Origin: Vibrio tubiashii
Lineage (GTDB): Bacteria; Pseudomonadota; Gammaproteobacteria; Enterobacterales; Vibrionaceae
Reading direction: 5' to 3'
Assembly: GCA_000775715.1 (NCBI GenBank)
Contig: JRWQ01000003.1
Coordinates: forward strand, 1 to 64,000
Length of the DNA: 64,000 bases
A model generated the notes under the pieces. The model was not told where the DNA came from. It searched no databases and saw only the letters and a list, made by a program, of their open reading frames with translations. The translations under genes were made by a program, and so were the position numbers. Below, piece by piece: positions 1-8,729 of this stretch; positions within the stretch are counted from its first letter, which is position 1, and the number at the start of each line of letters is the position of its first letter.

Positions 1-70
1 GGATAACTGGATAACTGGATAACTGGATAACTGGATAACTGGATAACTGGATAACTGGATAACTGGATAA
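1..70. repeat. Octameric tandem repeat (GGATAACT)n
   Basis: Perfect head-to-tail copies of the 8-base unit GGATAACT, eight full units plus a partial one, running off the left edge so the true copy number is unknown. Because the period is not a multiple of three and the unit contains TAA, all three plus-strand frames hit a stop, so the array is not coding in that direction. It lies just upstream of a plus-strand terminator. Confidence 0.97.
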
Positions 71-79
71 AATAGAACA

Positions 80-114
80 GGGTTGACGTGAATGCGTCAA
101 CCCTTTTTGTTTTG
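80..114 (+). terminator. Rho-independent terminator of an off-window plus-strand gene
   Basis: A perfect 9-bp stem (GGGTTGACG at 80-88 pairing with CGTCAACCC at 95-103, 6-base loop) is followed by TTTTTGTTTT. The U-tract is on the plus strand, so it probably ends a transcript entering from the left; the octamer repeat would lie in that transcript's 3' end. Confidence 0.85.
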
Positions 115-123
115 GAACGCTTT

Positions 124-205
124 GCTATGGATTCGGGATACTGCAACGAAAAACTCCCGGAGGGCGAAGCCCGTTCCCGTCTTCCCTAATCCCGAGGATG
201 CAGTC
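124..205. repeat. Palindromic intergenic repeat downstream of deoD
   Basis: Nested inverted repeats: CGGGAT (134-139) with ATCCCG (189-194), ACTGCA (140-145) with TGCAGT (199-204), and an inner GGGC-GAA-GCCC hairpin near 162-172. Read on the minus strand, the GGGCTTCGCCC hairpin is followed by TCCGGGAGTTTTT, so it may also end the deo transcript. A related copy lies at 43441-43496. Confidence 0.6.
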
Positions 206-217
206 CGTTCCTGCTCT

Positions 218-937
218 TTACTCGGAATCACCTAGCAGAACAGAGTCTAGAGCAATGATCATCATATCGTTAAAGGTGGTTTGGCGCTCATCAGAAGTCG
301 TTTGCTCGCCGGTCTTAATGTGGTCTGAAACAGTACAGATAGTTAGTGCTTTTGCCCCGTACTCAGCACATACACCATAGATGCCTGCCGCTTCCATCTC
401 CACGCCGACGATGCCGTATTTGTCCATTACGTCGAACATTTCTGGATCTGGCGTGTAGAACAGCTCAGCGGAGAACAGGTTACCCACTTTCACTTCAATG
501 CCACGTGCTTTCGCTGCGTCTTCTGCTGCGCGAACCATTTTATAGTCAGCAATAGCGGCGAAGTCATGGCCTTTAAAGCGAATGCGGTTTACTTTCGAAT
601 CAGTACATGCCCCCATACCAATAACCACATCGCGAACCTTGATGTCTTCACTAACTGCACCACAGCTACCAACTCGGATAATCTTCTTAACACCGAAGTC
701 CTTGATAAGTTCAGTTGCATAGATCGAGCACGATGGGATACCCATACCATGGCCCATCACGGACACCTTGCGGCCTTTATAACTGCCTGTGTAGCCGTAC
801 ATATTGCGTACATCACATACCTGAACAACGTCGTCTAGGAAAGTTTCTGCGATGTACTTAGCGCGTAGCGGGTCACCCGGCATTAATACGACGTCTGCAA
901 ATGCGCCCATTTCTGCGTTGATATGTGGAGTAGCCAT
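218..937 (-). CDS. deoD: Purine nucleoside phosphorylase DeoD
   Basis: Cytosolic phosphorolysis of purine (deoxy)nucleosides to free base and (deoxy)ribose-1-phosphate; the product feeds DeoB. The 239-residue protein matches the hexameric enterobacterial DeoD family end to end: N-terminus [10 protein letters not shown], phosphate-site [11 protein letters not shown] at 21-31, GVEMEAAG near 178-185 for ribose binding, and the general-acid Asp at 205 in TVSDH (Asp204 in E. coli numbering without Met). It is the last gene of deoC-deoA-deoB-deoD, 89 bp after deoB, with a terminator-like hairpin in that gap that may lower its expression. Confidence 0.98.
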   Translation of the reverse strand: MATPHINAEMGAFADVVLMPGDPLRAKYIAETFLDDVVQVCDVRNMYGYTGSYKGRKVSVMGHGMGIPSCSIYATELIKDFGVKKIIRVGSCGAVSEDIKVRDVVIGMGACTDSKVNRIRFKGHDFAAIADYKMVRAAEDAAKARGIEVKVGNLFSAELFYTPDPEMFDVMDKYGIVGVEMEAAGIYGVCAEYGAKALTICTVSDHIKTGEQTTSDERQTTFNDMMIIALDSVLLGDSE

Positions 938-977
938 GATTCAATTTCCTTTTATTTATCGAAGATAAGTGAGGTTT

Positions 978-1007
978 AAAAAAATAATAGAGGGACAAGC
1001 CCTCTAT
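978..1007 (-). terminator. Hairpin with U-tract between deoB and deoD
   Basis: An 8-bp perfect stem (ATAGAGGG at 87-94 of the 900s pairing with CCCTCTAT at 1000-1007, 5-base loop) is followed on the minus strand by TATTTTTTT. It lies inside the deo gene row, so it is either a partial (attenuating) terminator or the end of a deoCAB message, with deoD served by readthrough or its own promoter. Confidence 0.65.
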
Positions 1008-1026
1008 TTAATTTAGCTAATTTTGA

Positions 1027-2247
1027 TTACAGAAAACTTTTACCGTAATCCATTGGTGATGTACCAAAGTAGCTCGCTAGCGTTTGGCCGATATCAGCAA
1101 ACGTATCACGCAGTCCTAGAGAGCCTGCAGGAATCTTAGGACCATAGACAATCACTGGAATATGTTCACGAGTGTGGTCTGTACCTTGCCATGTTGGATC
1201 ACAACCGTGGTCAGCCGTCAGAATCAGGATGTCATCCTCTTCCATTAGCTCAATCACTTCGTGGATACGTCCATCAAAATACTCAAGCGCAGCAGCATAG
1301 CCTGCCACATCACGACGGTGACCATATGCTGAGTCAAAGTCTACGAAGTTGGTAAATACGATAGTGTTATCACCCGCTTGTTTGATCGCTTCTTTAGTTG
1401 CATCAAATAGCGCAGGAATACCAGTTGCTTTAGTTTTTTGAGTGATACCACAACCTGCGTAAATATCAGAGATCTTACCGATTGAGTGGACTTGACCACC
1501 CTTCTCGTCCACAAGCTTTTGTAAAATAGTTGCTGAAGGTGGCTCAACAGATAGGTCTCGGCGGTTACCAGTACGCTCAAATTGGCCTTTACCTGGACCC
1601 ACAAATGGACGCGCAATAACACGGCCAATGTTATAATCTTCAAGCTCCTCGCGAGCAATTTGGCAAAGCTCTAGCAAGCGGTCTAAGCCGAATGTCTCTT
1701 CATGACAAGCAATTTGGAATACAGAGTCTGCAGAGGTATAGAAGATAGGTAGCCCTGTCTTCATATGCTCTTCACCTAAGTTATCTAGGATCTCTGTACC
1801 AGAAGAGTGGCAGTTACCGAGGAAACCATCTAACCCTGCGCGCTCAAGAATGCGGTCTGTTAGCTCTTTAGGGAAACTATTCTCTTTATCCGTGAAGTAG
1901 CCCCAATCAAACAGAACAGGAACCCCTGCGATTTCCCAGTGACCAGATGGAGTATCTTTACCAGAAGAGAGCTCTGCTGCATGACCGTAGGCACCAACGA
2001 TTTCAACGTCAGCATCAAAACCCGCTGCAAAACTACCTGTTGACTCTTTATGAGCCATTGCTAAACCTAACTTAGCTAAGTTAGGAAGCTTAAGCTGACC
2101 GCTACGCTCAGCGTTGTCTGCTAAGCCCTTATCACACTGCTCAGCAATATGACCCATTGTATCGGAACCCACATCGCCAAAATCTTTTGCATCAGCGGTT
2201 GCACCGATACCAAACGAGTCTAAGACTAAAATAAATGCTCTTTTCAT
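1027..2247 (-). CDS. deoB: Phosphopentomutase DeoB
   Basis: Interconverts (deoxy)ribose-1-phosphate and -5-phosphate, linking the phosphorylases DeoA/DeoD to the aldolase DeoC. The 406-residue protein has the alkaline-phosphatase-fold signature of the family: metal-binding Asp10 in [10 protein letters not shown] at the N-terminus, [11 protein letters not shown] near residue 95-105 carrying the phosphorylated Thr, and the metal site [11 protein letters not shown] near 340-350. Length is within one residue of the E. coli enzyme. It follows deoA by 127 bp, a gap containing a long stem-loop without a U-tract. Confidence 0.98.
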   Translation of the reverse strand: MKRAFILVLDSFGIGATADAKDFGDVGSDTMGHIAEQCDKGLADNAERSGQLKLPNLAKLGLAMAHKESTGSFAAGFDADVEIVGAYGHAAELSSGKDTPSGHWEIAGVPVLFDWGYFTDKENSFPKELTDRILERAGLDGFLGNCHSSGTEILDNLGEEHMKTGLPIFYTSADSVFQIACHEETFGLDRLLELCQIAREELEDYNIGRVIARPFVGPGKGQFERTGNRRDLSVEPPSATILQKLVDEKGGQVHSIGKISDIYAGCGITQKTKATGIPALFDATKEAIKQAGDNTIVFTNFVDFDSAYGHRRDVAGYAAALEYFDGRIHEVIELMEEDDILILTADHGCDPTWQGTDHTREHIPVIVYGPKIPAGSLGLRDTFADIGQTLASYFGTSPMDYGKSFL

Positions 2248-2325
2248 TGCTCTCTTCCTCTGACTGGCCGAGAGCTACAGCTCAATCAACCAATCTAATT
2301 GTAATTATTTAACCCAGCCTAGTAG

Positions 2326-2360
2326 AAGTTGCAGCAGACACAAGAAAGCTGCTGCAGCTT
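2326..2360 (-). other. 12-bp stem-loop in the deoA-deoB gap
   Basis: AAGTTGCAGCAG (2326-2337) can pair with CTGCTGCAGCTT (2349-2360) through all 12 positions with one G-U pair and an 11-base loop. There is no U-tract on the minus strand, so it is unlikely to be a terminator. An mRNA processing or stability element in the deo transcript is an inference only. Confidence 0.5.
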
Positions 2361-2374
2361 CACGTATGACAAGA

Positions 2375-3703
2375 TTACAAATCTTCTGCGCGAATCTGAC
2401 GATACACCTCTGGCGTTGGCGCATACTCACCACCCACCGTAATCGCTGCTTTTAACGCGTCTGCTGCTTCTTGCCACTGCTGTTCACTACGAGCGTGGAT
2501 AACCGCTAGAGGCTTATCATTTGATGCTTGTTCACCTAGACGAATAAAGCCATCAAAACCTACTGCGTAGTCAATGGCATCCGTTGCGACTCGACGACCA
2601 CCGCCCATCGCAACGACAGCCATACCGATTGCGCGTGTATCCATCGCAGATACCACACCGCTCTCGTCAGCGTAAACTGGCTTGATGATCTCTGCTTTCT
2701 CTAGGTAGTTGTCGTAGTTTTCTACGAAGTCTGCTGGACCACCTAAGCCTGCAACCATCTTACCGAAGCACTCAGCTGCTTTACCGTTGTCTAGCACTTC
2801 CATCAATTTGGCACGTGCATCTTCGCTGTTTTCAGCTAGCTTACCTAGCACTAGCATCTCTGCACATGATGCTAGAGTAACTTCAAGAAGACGTGGATTA
2901 CGATATTCACCGGTTAGGAACTGAACCGCTTCACGAACTTCAACCGCGTTACCCGCAGAAGAGGCGAGAACTTGGTTCATGTCAGTTAGGATTGCAGTTG
3001 TTTTAGTGCCAGCACCGTTTGCTACCGCTACGATTGATTTCGCTAGCTCTTCAGATGCTTCGTAAGTTGGCATAAATGCGCCAGAGCCTACTTTTACATC
3101 CATAACCAGTGATTCAAGACCCGCAGCTAGCTTCTTAGATAGGATTGAAGCTGTGATCAACGAGATGTTATCGACTGTCGCGGTAATATCACGCGTCGCA
3201 TAAACACGCTTATCTGCAGGAGCCAGATCACCAGTTTGACCGATGATCGCTACACCTGCCTCTTTGGTTACATCACCAAACACTTCGTTAGTTGGCGTGA
3301 TGTTGTAGCCAGGAATCGACTCGAGTTTGTCTAGCGTGCCACCTGTGTGACCAAGACCACGACCAGAGATCATTGGTACAAAGCCTCCACATGCCGCAAC
3401 CATAGGGCCAAGCATCAGTGAAGTTACATCACCCACACCGCCGGTTGAGTGCTTATCGACAATTGGGCCGCCAAACTCTTTGTGGCTCCAGTCGATGACC
3501 ATGCCTGAGTCACGCATTGCACACGTCAGTGCGATGCGCTCGGGCATGGTCATTTCATTAAAGAAAATAGCCATAGCAAACGCTGCGATCTGACCTTCAG
3601 ATACCGTCTCTTTTGCTACGCCTTGAATGAAAAAGTTGATTTCTTCCGCGCTCAGCACTTCGCCGTCGCGTTTTTTACGAATAATTTCTTGTGGTAAGTA
3701 CAT
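2375..3703 (-). CDS. deoA: Thymidine phosphorylase DeoA
   Basis: Reversible phosphorolysis of thymidine and deoxyuridine to base and deoxyribose-1-phosphate in the cytosol. The 442-residue protein begins [14 protein letters not shown] and carries the pyrimidine-phosphorylase signature ([20 protein letters not shown], about 113-132), the phosphate-binding KHSTGGVGD near 84-92, and KVGSGAFM near 223-230 in the substrate site. Length and order of motifs match the E. coli homodimeric enzyme. It lies between deoC (114 bp upstream) and deoB. Confidence 0.98.
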   Translation of the reverse strand: MYLPQEIIRKKRDGEVLSAEEINFFIQGVAKETVSEGQIAAFAMAIFFNEMTMPERIALTCAMRDSGMVIDWSHKEFGGPIVDKHSTGGVGDVTSLMLGPMVAACGGFVPMISGRGLGHTGGTLDKLESIPGYNITPTNEVFGDVTKEAGVAIIGQTGDLAPADKRVYATRDITATVDNISLITASILSKKLAAGLESLVMDVKVGSGAFMPTYEASEELAKSIVAVANGAGTKTTAILTDMNQVLASSAGNAVEVREAVQFLTGEYRNPRLLEVTLASCAEMLVLGKLAENSEDARAKLMEVLDNGKAAECFGKMVAGLGGPADFVENYDNYLEKAEIIKPVYADESGVVSAMDTRAIGMAVVAMGGGRRVATDAIDYAVGFDGFIRLGEQASNDKPLAVIHARSEQQWQEAADALKAAITVGGEYAPTPEVYRQIRAEDL

Positions 3704-3817
3704 TAGATCCTCCCATGCTAAAGCAAGCGATGGTTGTAAGGTAAAGAGGTAATGGGGAGCAGCGGTTTGCTACTCCACCAAACAGACTTTTTATTTATCA
3801 GTTCTCTAACGAGAAAA

Positions 3818-4594
3818 TTAGTATGCTGCTGGATCAGCAGTCTCGTCTGTCACTTCTAATGTATTAAGTAGGTTGGTTAGCAGGCTTGACGCACCGAAAC
3901 GGTAGTGACGAGCATCAACCCAGTTATCACCTAGGATTTCGTCAGCCATTGCTAGGTAGTCTGCTGCGTCTTCAGCAGTACGAACGCCACCTGCAGGTTT
4001 GAAACCAACAGTTTCTGCAACACCCATATCACGAATAACTTCTAGCATCATGCGAGCGTATTCTGGCGTTGCGTTTACTGGCACTTTACCAGTAGAAGTT
4101 TTAATGAAGTCTGCACCTGCTTTAATACAGATTTCAGATGCTTTCTTGATTAGTGCTTCTTCTTTTAGCTCACCCGTTTCGATGATGACTTTTAAAAGAA
4201 TGTCGCCACATGCTTCTTTACACTGCTTAACTAGCTCGAAGCCCACTTCTTCGTTACCTGCCATTAGGGCACGGTAAGGGAATACTACGTCTACTTCATC
4301 TGCACCGTAAGCTACTGCCGCTTTAGTCTCAGCAACAGCGATTTCTATGTCGTCGTTACCGTGTGGGAAGTTAGTTACAGTTGCGATGCGAACTTCTGGT
4401 GTACCTTGCTCACGAAGTGTCTTCTTAGCAATAGGAATAAAGCGAGGGTAAATACAAATTGCAGCTGTGTTACCTACTGCTGATTTTGCGTCATGACATA
4501 GTGAAATAACTTTCGCATCAGTGTCATCATCATTCAGCGTAGTTAGGTCCATTAGTTTAAGTGCACGTAGTGCTGCTGCTTTTAAATCGCTCAT
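3818..4594 (-). CDS. deoC: Deoxyribose-phosphate aldolase DeoC
   Basis: Class I aldolase that splits 2-deoxyribose-5-phosphate into acetaldehyde and glyceraldehyde-3-phosphate, the last step of deoxynucleoside catabolism. In the 258-residue TIM-barrel protein the Schiff-base lysine is Lys165 in FIKTSTGK (two lower than E. coli Lys167 because of a two-residue gap near 130), with Asp102 in VDVVFP and Lys199 in GFKPAGG completing the proton relay. First gene of the deo row, so the main deo promoter should lie in 4595-4857. Confidence 0.98.
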   Translation of the reverse strand: MSDLKAAALRALKLMDLTTLNDDDTDAKVISLCHDAKSAVGNTAAICIYPRFIPIAKKTLREQGTPEVRIATVTNFPHGNDDIEIAVAETKAAVAYGADEVDVVFPYRALMAGNEEVGFELVKQCKEACGDILLKVIIETGELKEEALIKKASEICIKAGADFIKTSTGKVPVNATPEYARMMLEVIRDMGVAETVGFKPAGGVRTAEDAADYLAMADEILGDNWVDARHYRFGASSLLTNLLNTLEVTDETADPAAY

Positions 4595-4857
4595 TTCTAT
4601 CTCCGATCAATATTCAAAAAAGTTACTGTTCTAAATACATTTTAGAACTGCAGTCATTTATGAACGGACTTGGTTCCCTGAAGACTCGGCATATACAGCG
4701 AATTTTAATATGCCAATTGCTATCCTTGTCACCGCACAGTACCAGTTTGGTCTATGGCACAACAATCTACGATTGCGGTGTCTAACGTATATGGGCAAAT
4801 GCCCAAGCAGCACGGGGCTGCTGCCAGCGTCAATCATACTCCTTGTATCAATTATCG
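4595..4857. promoter_or_regulatory. deo operon upstream region
   Basis: This 263-bp gap should hold the deoC promoter on the minus strand. A possible but weak pair is GTGACA with an AT-rich TATTAA about 16 bp downstream (near 4690-4720). Two palindromes sit at its right side: TGGGCAAATGCCCA (4792-4805) and AGCAGC/GCTGCT arms around 4806-4822. I could not identify a good CRP, CytR or DeoR operator by eye, so operator identity is open. Confidence 0.4.
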
Positions 4858-5028
4858 CTAGCTAAAAAACTTCTCAATAATCCAATGATAAGTTACGCCA
4901 CCAAGATAGACCCCTACAATACCCATAATCCCTGCTAAAACAGGTGGGGCAGGTAGCGGCAACTTGATAGCCGAAAACAGGACTCCAACGACAAAACCAG
5001 CTATGGTTGCGAGGAAAACTTCATTCAT
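4858..5028 (-). CDS. XapX domain-containing small membrane protein
   Basis: A 56-residue hydrophobic protein starting MNEVFLATIAG, with two predicted membrane segments (about 4-21 and 29-50) around a proline-rich turn KLPLPAPPVLAG. This pattern is that of the XapX/DUF1427 small-protein family, known near nucleoside and purine transport genes; its biochemical role is not established. The start was placed at the ATG at 5026-5028 because the upstream 11 codons of the longer open frame are not hydrophobic and do not fit the family. It lies between deoC and nupC on the same strand; a helper role in nucleoside transport is inference from context. Confidence 0.75.
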   Translation of the reverse strand: MNEVFLATIAGFVVGVLFSAIKLPLPAPPVLAGIMGIVGVYLGGVTYHWIIEKFFS

Positions 5029-5374
5029 GAGTTTTACCCTACTTTCTATACATATATACATTATAGATATTTATCGCAGAACTGTAGTCGCTCATAGAGC
5101 GCAAACGGTTTGTATCTCAAAAAAGATTCTGCTTAACGTTTGCTCAATCTAATCGACTGCACAAGCGTTATGAATCTTGTTGTCTGAATCCATTCCAGAC
5201 TTATCAAACAAAGCTATGCACATAGCAGGCTAGGTTTGACTCTTTCTAAGTCATTTGTTTGCTAACAAGGTAACAAGAATATGAGTCCCCATGAGTTTAG
5301 TGTTCCTAAATGATTGGGGCGAATATTCGCAGTTAACGCAGTTAGCGGGCAAAAGACGACGAAAAAAAAACAAA
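5029..5374. promoter_or_regulatory. Intergenic region upstream of the XapX gene
   Basis: About 350 bp without a gene. It contains the odd palindrome CAAACGGTTTG (5102-5112) and, 22 bp on, AACGTTTGC (5135-5143); both resemble LacI/GalR-family half-sites, but neither matches the PurR consensus well. An A-rich run (5361-5377) at the right is the U-tract of the nupC terminator. No promoter could be assigned with confidence. Confidence 0.35.
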
Positions 5375-5417
5375 AAAGCCCCGTAGTACATAGCAAGCTA
5401 TGCAACTACGGGGCTTT
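5375..5417 (-). terminator. Terminator of the nupC-type gene
   Basis: A long hairpin, AAAGCCCCGTAGT...CATAGC pairing with GCTATG...ACTACGGGGCTTT and a 2-base loop, is followed on the minus strand by a long U-tract (A-run 5361-5377 on plus). It lies 37 bp past the transporter stop codon. Confidence 0.9.
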
Positions 5418-5453
5418 ATAAAACGGCGTCTATATAATCTTTCGCTTAATCAA

Positions 5454-6716
5454 TTAGAAAGATAGGAAGAAGCCAGCGATTGTCGCCGCCATTAGGTTAG
5501 ACAGTGTACCTGCACAAACCGCTTTAACACCCATACGAGCGATGTCGTGACGACGGTTTGGAGCTAGACCACCTAGACCACCTAGTAGAATCGCAATAGA
5601 AGAAAGGTTTGCGAAACCACATAGAGCGAATGCGATGATTGCTTGAGTCTTCTCAGACATTACTTGACCTGTTGCTGCAACAACTTGAGCGTTCTCGCCA
5701 ACGTAAGGTACGAAGTTTAGGTAAGCTACGAATTCGTTAACAACCAGTTTCTGACCAATGAATGAACCAGCAACTGTTGCTTCAGCCCATGGCACACCAA
5801 TTAGGAATGCTAGAGGCGAGAATAGGTAACCTAGTAAAATTTCTAGAGTTAGCTCAGGCATACCGAACCAACCGCCAACACCACCTAGGATACCGTTGAT
5901 TAGAGCGATTAGACCGATGAACGCTAGTAGCATTGCACCAACGTTTAGAGCTAGTTGTAGACCAACTGATGCACCGCCAGCTGCTGCGTCAATAACGTTA
6001 GCTGGTTTGTCATCACCACCGTCGATGTCGTCACTAATATTTTCATCTGGTGTGTCAGTTTCTGGCTTGATGATTTTAGCAAACAGTAGGCCACCTGGTG
6101 CTGCCATGAATGATGCTGCTACAAGGTACTCTAGAGGTACACCCATAGATGCGTAACCTGCTAGTACACCACCAGCAACAGACGCAAGACCACCACACAT
6201 TACTGCAAATAGCTCAGACTGAGTCATTTTAGGAACAAACGGGCGAACCACTAGAGGCGCTTCTGTTTGACCTACGAAAATGTTAGCTGCTGCAGACATA
6301 GACTCGGCACGTGAAGTACCTAGTGCTTTTTGTAGACCGCCACCAAGAATCTTGATAACCCACTGCATTACACCAATGTAGTAAAGTACAGAGATAAGTG
6401 CAGAGAAGAAGATTAGCGTTGGTAGTACTTGGAATGCAAAGATGAAACCGATACCGTCAACAGAGAAGTTAACAAGGCTGCCGAATAGGAAACCAGTACC
6501 GTCTTTACCGTAGTCGATAACGTTCTGTACACCAGCTGAGAAACCAGCTAGAAGATCACGACCCCATGGTACGTATAGAACGAAACCACCGATGATGAAT
6601 TGGATAGCAAAAGCGCCACCCACTGTTCTTAGATTGATAGCTTTACGGTTGTCAGACAGTAGTAGCGCGATTGCTAGCAAAACTGCCATACCGACTAGGC
6701 TCATAAACAGGCTCAT
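5454..6716 (-). CDS. NupC-type concentrative nucleoside transporter (CNT family)
   Basis: Inner-membrane nucleoside:cation symporter of 420 residues. The CNT layout is visible: N-terminal membrane segments, the gate/NupC core with the family patterns VFVGQTEAP (about 168-176) and ELTLEILLGYLFSPLAFLIGVPW (about 287-309), and a final AATIAGFFL helix. NupC and related CNTs use Na+ or H+; the coupling ion cannot be read here. Placed upstream of the deo genes on the same strand, it plausibly supplies their substrates. It has its own strong terminator and a good CRP-like site 145-160 bp upstream, consistent with catabolite control. The symbol is withheld because vibrios carry several paralogues. 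Confidence 0.93.
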   Translation of the reverse strand: MSLFMSLVGMAVLLAIALLLSDNRKAINLRTVGGAFAIQFIIGGFVLYVPWGRDLLAGFSAGVQNVIDYGKDGTGFLFGSLVNFSVDGIGFIFAFQVLPTLIFFSALISVLYYIGVMQWVIKILGGGLQKALGTSRAESMSAAANIFVGQTEAPLVVRPFVPKMTQSELFAVMCGGLASVAGGVLAGYASMGVPLEYLVAASFMAAPGGLLFAKIIKPETDTPDENISDDIDGGDDKPANVIDAAAGGASVGLQLALNVGAMLLAFIGLIALINGILGGVGGWFGMPELTLEILLGYLFSPLAFLIGVPWAEATVAGSFIGQKLVVNEFVAYLNFVPYVGENAQVVAATGQVMSEKTQAIIAFALCGFANLSSIAILLGGLGGLAPNRRHDIARMGVKAVCAGTLSNLMAATIAGFFLSF

Positions 6717-6860
6717 AGTTTATGACTTCCTTATATGTTGTTTGTTGGCGTGTTACAAAATGGAGCTCAAAAGCGGAGGCAATTATACTCATCCGGCCAA
6801 TGATAAAGTAATGCCCGTCTCACAGTTTCCGTTAAGATTCATCGTGCATTCACCCAAAAG

Positions 6861-6876
6861 TGTGACAACAATCACC
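6861..6876. promoter_or_regulatory. Candidate CRP site upstream of the nucleoside transporter
   Basis: TGTGACAACAATCACC has the CRP core TGTGA-N6-TCACA with one mismatch at the last base. It lies in the 204-bp gap between nupC and the TatD gene, on the upstream side of nupC. CRP control of nucleoside transporters is established in enterobacteria; binding here is inferred. Confidence 0.55.
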
Positions 6877-6920
6877 AATCAAATCATCCGTAATCACTAA
6901 AAGAACAATTTATTTAGAAA

Positions 6921-7694
6921 TTATTCACAAATACCGAACGCTGAATTGCTACTATTCCAAACGATTTCCGCAACCGTTTGCCTTGAGGTGTCCTTTAACA
7001 AAGCCAGGCACTCCAGTATTTGAGGTAGTCTCTTTGGGTGATTGGCTTCACCTTGATAACCACTCAATGGCATATCTGGCGAATCCGTTTCTAACACAAT
7101 GCTCTCAAGCGGTATTTTTGCCACTGCTTGTCGGGTTTTATTGGCCCTAGGATAAGTAATCACACCGCCAACACCGATATGAAAACCCAAATCAACAAAC
7201 TGCATTGCTTGCTGATAACTGCCAGAAAAGCCATGTAGAACTCCGCCATATGGAAAACGATACTGCTTGAGTAATTGTAGTAGGCGATGGTGAGTTTTCC
7301 GACTGTGCATGATAAGGGGCAACTGACAGGCCATTGCAAACTCAACTTGACGAGTAAATATCTGCTCTTGCAGATTGCTACCAAAGTGGGCCGCCGCATC
7401 AAGACCACACTCACCAACGGCCACGCATTTATCTACAGACTGAGTGAGTATTTTCTCTAATTGTTTAAGTGACGTCTGGTCAACACTATCAAGGAACTGG
7501 GGGTGGATACCCAATGCGTAGTAGACAGATGGATGCATCTGAGATAAGCGCTCAATGCGTTGCCAATTTGATGGTCCAATAGAAGGGATAACAAAACGCT
7601 CGACGCCACTACTTTTTGCTGCTTCGATATGAGGTTCGAGTCGAGGCGCAAACGAGTCAAAATCTAAATGGCAATGGGTATCAAAAAGGCGCAT
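6921..7694 (-). CDS. yjjV: TatD-family metal-dependent hydrolase (YjjV-like)
   Basis: A 257-residue amidohydrolase-fold protein of the TatD DNase family. Metal ligands are visible in order: DTHCHLD at residues 5-11, the Glu in VGECGLD (about 92-98), MHSRK (about 129-133), LHGFSG (about 153-158) and ETDSP (about 202-206). Family members act as Mg2+-dependent nucleases; the physiological substrate of the YjjV branch is unclear. Its ATG overlaps by one base the stop codon of the small DUF5363 gene (TAATG), so the two are translationally coupled. Confidence 0.9.
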   Translation of the reverse strand: MRLFDTHCHLDFDSFAPRLEPHIEAAKSSGVERFVIPSIGPSNWQRIERLSQMHPSVYYALGIHPQFLDSVDQTSLKQLEKILTQSVDKCVAVGECGLDAAAHFGSNLQEQIFTRQVEFAMACQLPLIMHSRKTHHRLLQLLKQYRFPYGGVLHGFSGSYQQAMQFVDLGFHIGVGGVITYPRANKTRQAVAKIPLESIVLETDSPDMPLSGYQGEANHPKRLPQILECLALLKDTSRQTVAEIVWNSSNSAFGICE

Positions 7695-7840
7695 TAATGC
7701 TGCGCCTTGTTTTTATCTGACGAGTTTGAGGAGGGATCGCTACGATATGGGACACAACTGCGCTTGTTCTCTGGGGTTAAGCCCATCGACTGACACCAAG
7801 CATCGTACTTCGCGATCCACTTCTTAATCCACTTACGCAT
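7694..7840 (-). CDS. DUF5363 microprotein
   Basis: A 48-residue basic protein that starts MRKWIKKWIAKYDAWC and contains the core MGLTPENKRSCVPYRSDP, which I recognise as the DUF5363 family pattern; function unknown. Support for coding: the conserved core, a GGAAGGG Shine-Dalgarno just upstream, and the TAATG overlap with the TatD gene downstream. The C-terminus is a polar Ser/Asn/Lys tail without a domain. It lies 16 bp after yaaA on the same strand, so yaaA-DUF5363-yjjV look like one transcription unit. Confidence 0.85.
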   Translation of the reverse strand: MRKWIKKWIAKYDAWCQSMGLTPENKRSCVPYRSDPSSNSSDKNKAQH

Positions 7841-7856
7841 CCCTTCCTCCAGTTGA

Positions 7857-8630
7857 TTACTGCTCTTCGCGCTTAAACACTAGCTCTGTTGGCGTCGATT
7901 CATCTTCAACAAAGTAGTAGCCTGCAGTGTCAAACTTAGTCAAGTCAGCCACACTAGCAATCCGGTTGTCAATGATGTAGCGCGCCATCATGCCTCGCGC
8001 CTTTTTAGCGTAGAAGCTGATGACTTTATATTGGCCATTCTTACAATCCTTAAACACAGGAGTGATCACCTGCGCATCCAAGCTCTTTGGCTTGACCGCT
8101 TTGAAGTACTCATTTGAAGCAAGGTTGATCAGCACATTATCACCTTGTTCGGCGATCGCTTGATTCAACTTATCAGTAATGACATTACCCCAGAATTGAT
8201 AAAGGTTACTGCCCTTTTCGTTAGCGAGCTTAGTGCCCATTTCAAGACGGTATGGCTGCATGAGATCGAGCGGCTTAAGCAAGCCATACAAGCCAGACAG
8301 CATACGTAAATGTTGCTGAGCGTAATCAAAATCTTGATCCGATAGCGACTGGGCATCAAGCCCTGTGTATACATCGCCTTTAAACGCAAGTATCGCTTGG
8401 CGTGAGTTCTCACTGGTAAAAGTTTCACTCCACTCCTGAAAGCGGCCGACATTAAGGTCAGCAATTTTATCACTCACCTTCATCAGGCTAGCAACATCTG
8501 CCGGGGTAAGCTTTCGGCAAACATCGATAAGCTGTTTTGAATACTCAATTAGCTCTGGTTGAGTAGACTTGTTTGTCGCTAGTGGTGATTCGTAATCTAG
8601 GGTTTTCGCAGGTGAAACAACGATTAGCAT
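7857..8630 (-). CDS. yaaA: Peroxide stress protein YaaA (UPF0246)
   Basis: A 257-residue cytosolic protein whose N-terminus [17 protein letters not shown] and later [23 protein letters not shown] (about 113-135) and [11 protein letters not shown] are the family signatures. E. coli YaaA limits free iron and DNA damage during H2O2 stress and has a DNA-binding fold. Here it heads a likely operon with the DUF5363 and TatD genes. A strong terminator of the preceding symporter gene lies 45 bp upstream, so yaaA has its own promoter in 8631-8674. Confidence 0.96.
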   Translation of the reverse strand: MLIVVSPAKTLDYESPLATNKSTQPELIEYSKQLIDVCRKLTPADVASLMKVSDKIADLNVGRFQEWSETFTSENSRQAILAFKGDVYTGLDAQSLSDQDFDYAQQHLRMLSGLYGLLKPLDLMQPYRLEMGTKLANEKGSNLYQFWGNVITDKLNQAIAEQGDNVLINLASNEYFKAVKPKSLDAQVITPVFKDCKNGQYKVISFYAKKARGMMARYIIDNRIASVADLTKFDTAGYYFVEDESTPTELVFKREEQ

Positions 8631-8674
8631 GACTTTACTCTATCTATTTATCTGTTTTGTTAGTTATAGGTTAC

Positions 8675-8707
8675 AAAAAAAGCCATGCAATGTCTGCATG
8701 GCTTTTT
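8675..8707 (-). terminator. Terminator of the alanine symporter gene
   Basis: GCCATGCA (8682-8689) pairs with TGCATGGC (8695-8702) around a 5-base loop, flanked by A and T runs. It works for the minus-strand gene ending at 8730. Confidence 0.92.
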
Positions 8708-8729
8708 GAATCGTTTTAATAGATGGAAT

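Noticed and set aside
1..70. CRISPR-like or iteron array
   Set aside because: Units are contiguous 8-mers without spacers, and DnaA-like 9-mers would overlap every 8 bp; no cas or rep genes nearby.
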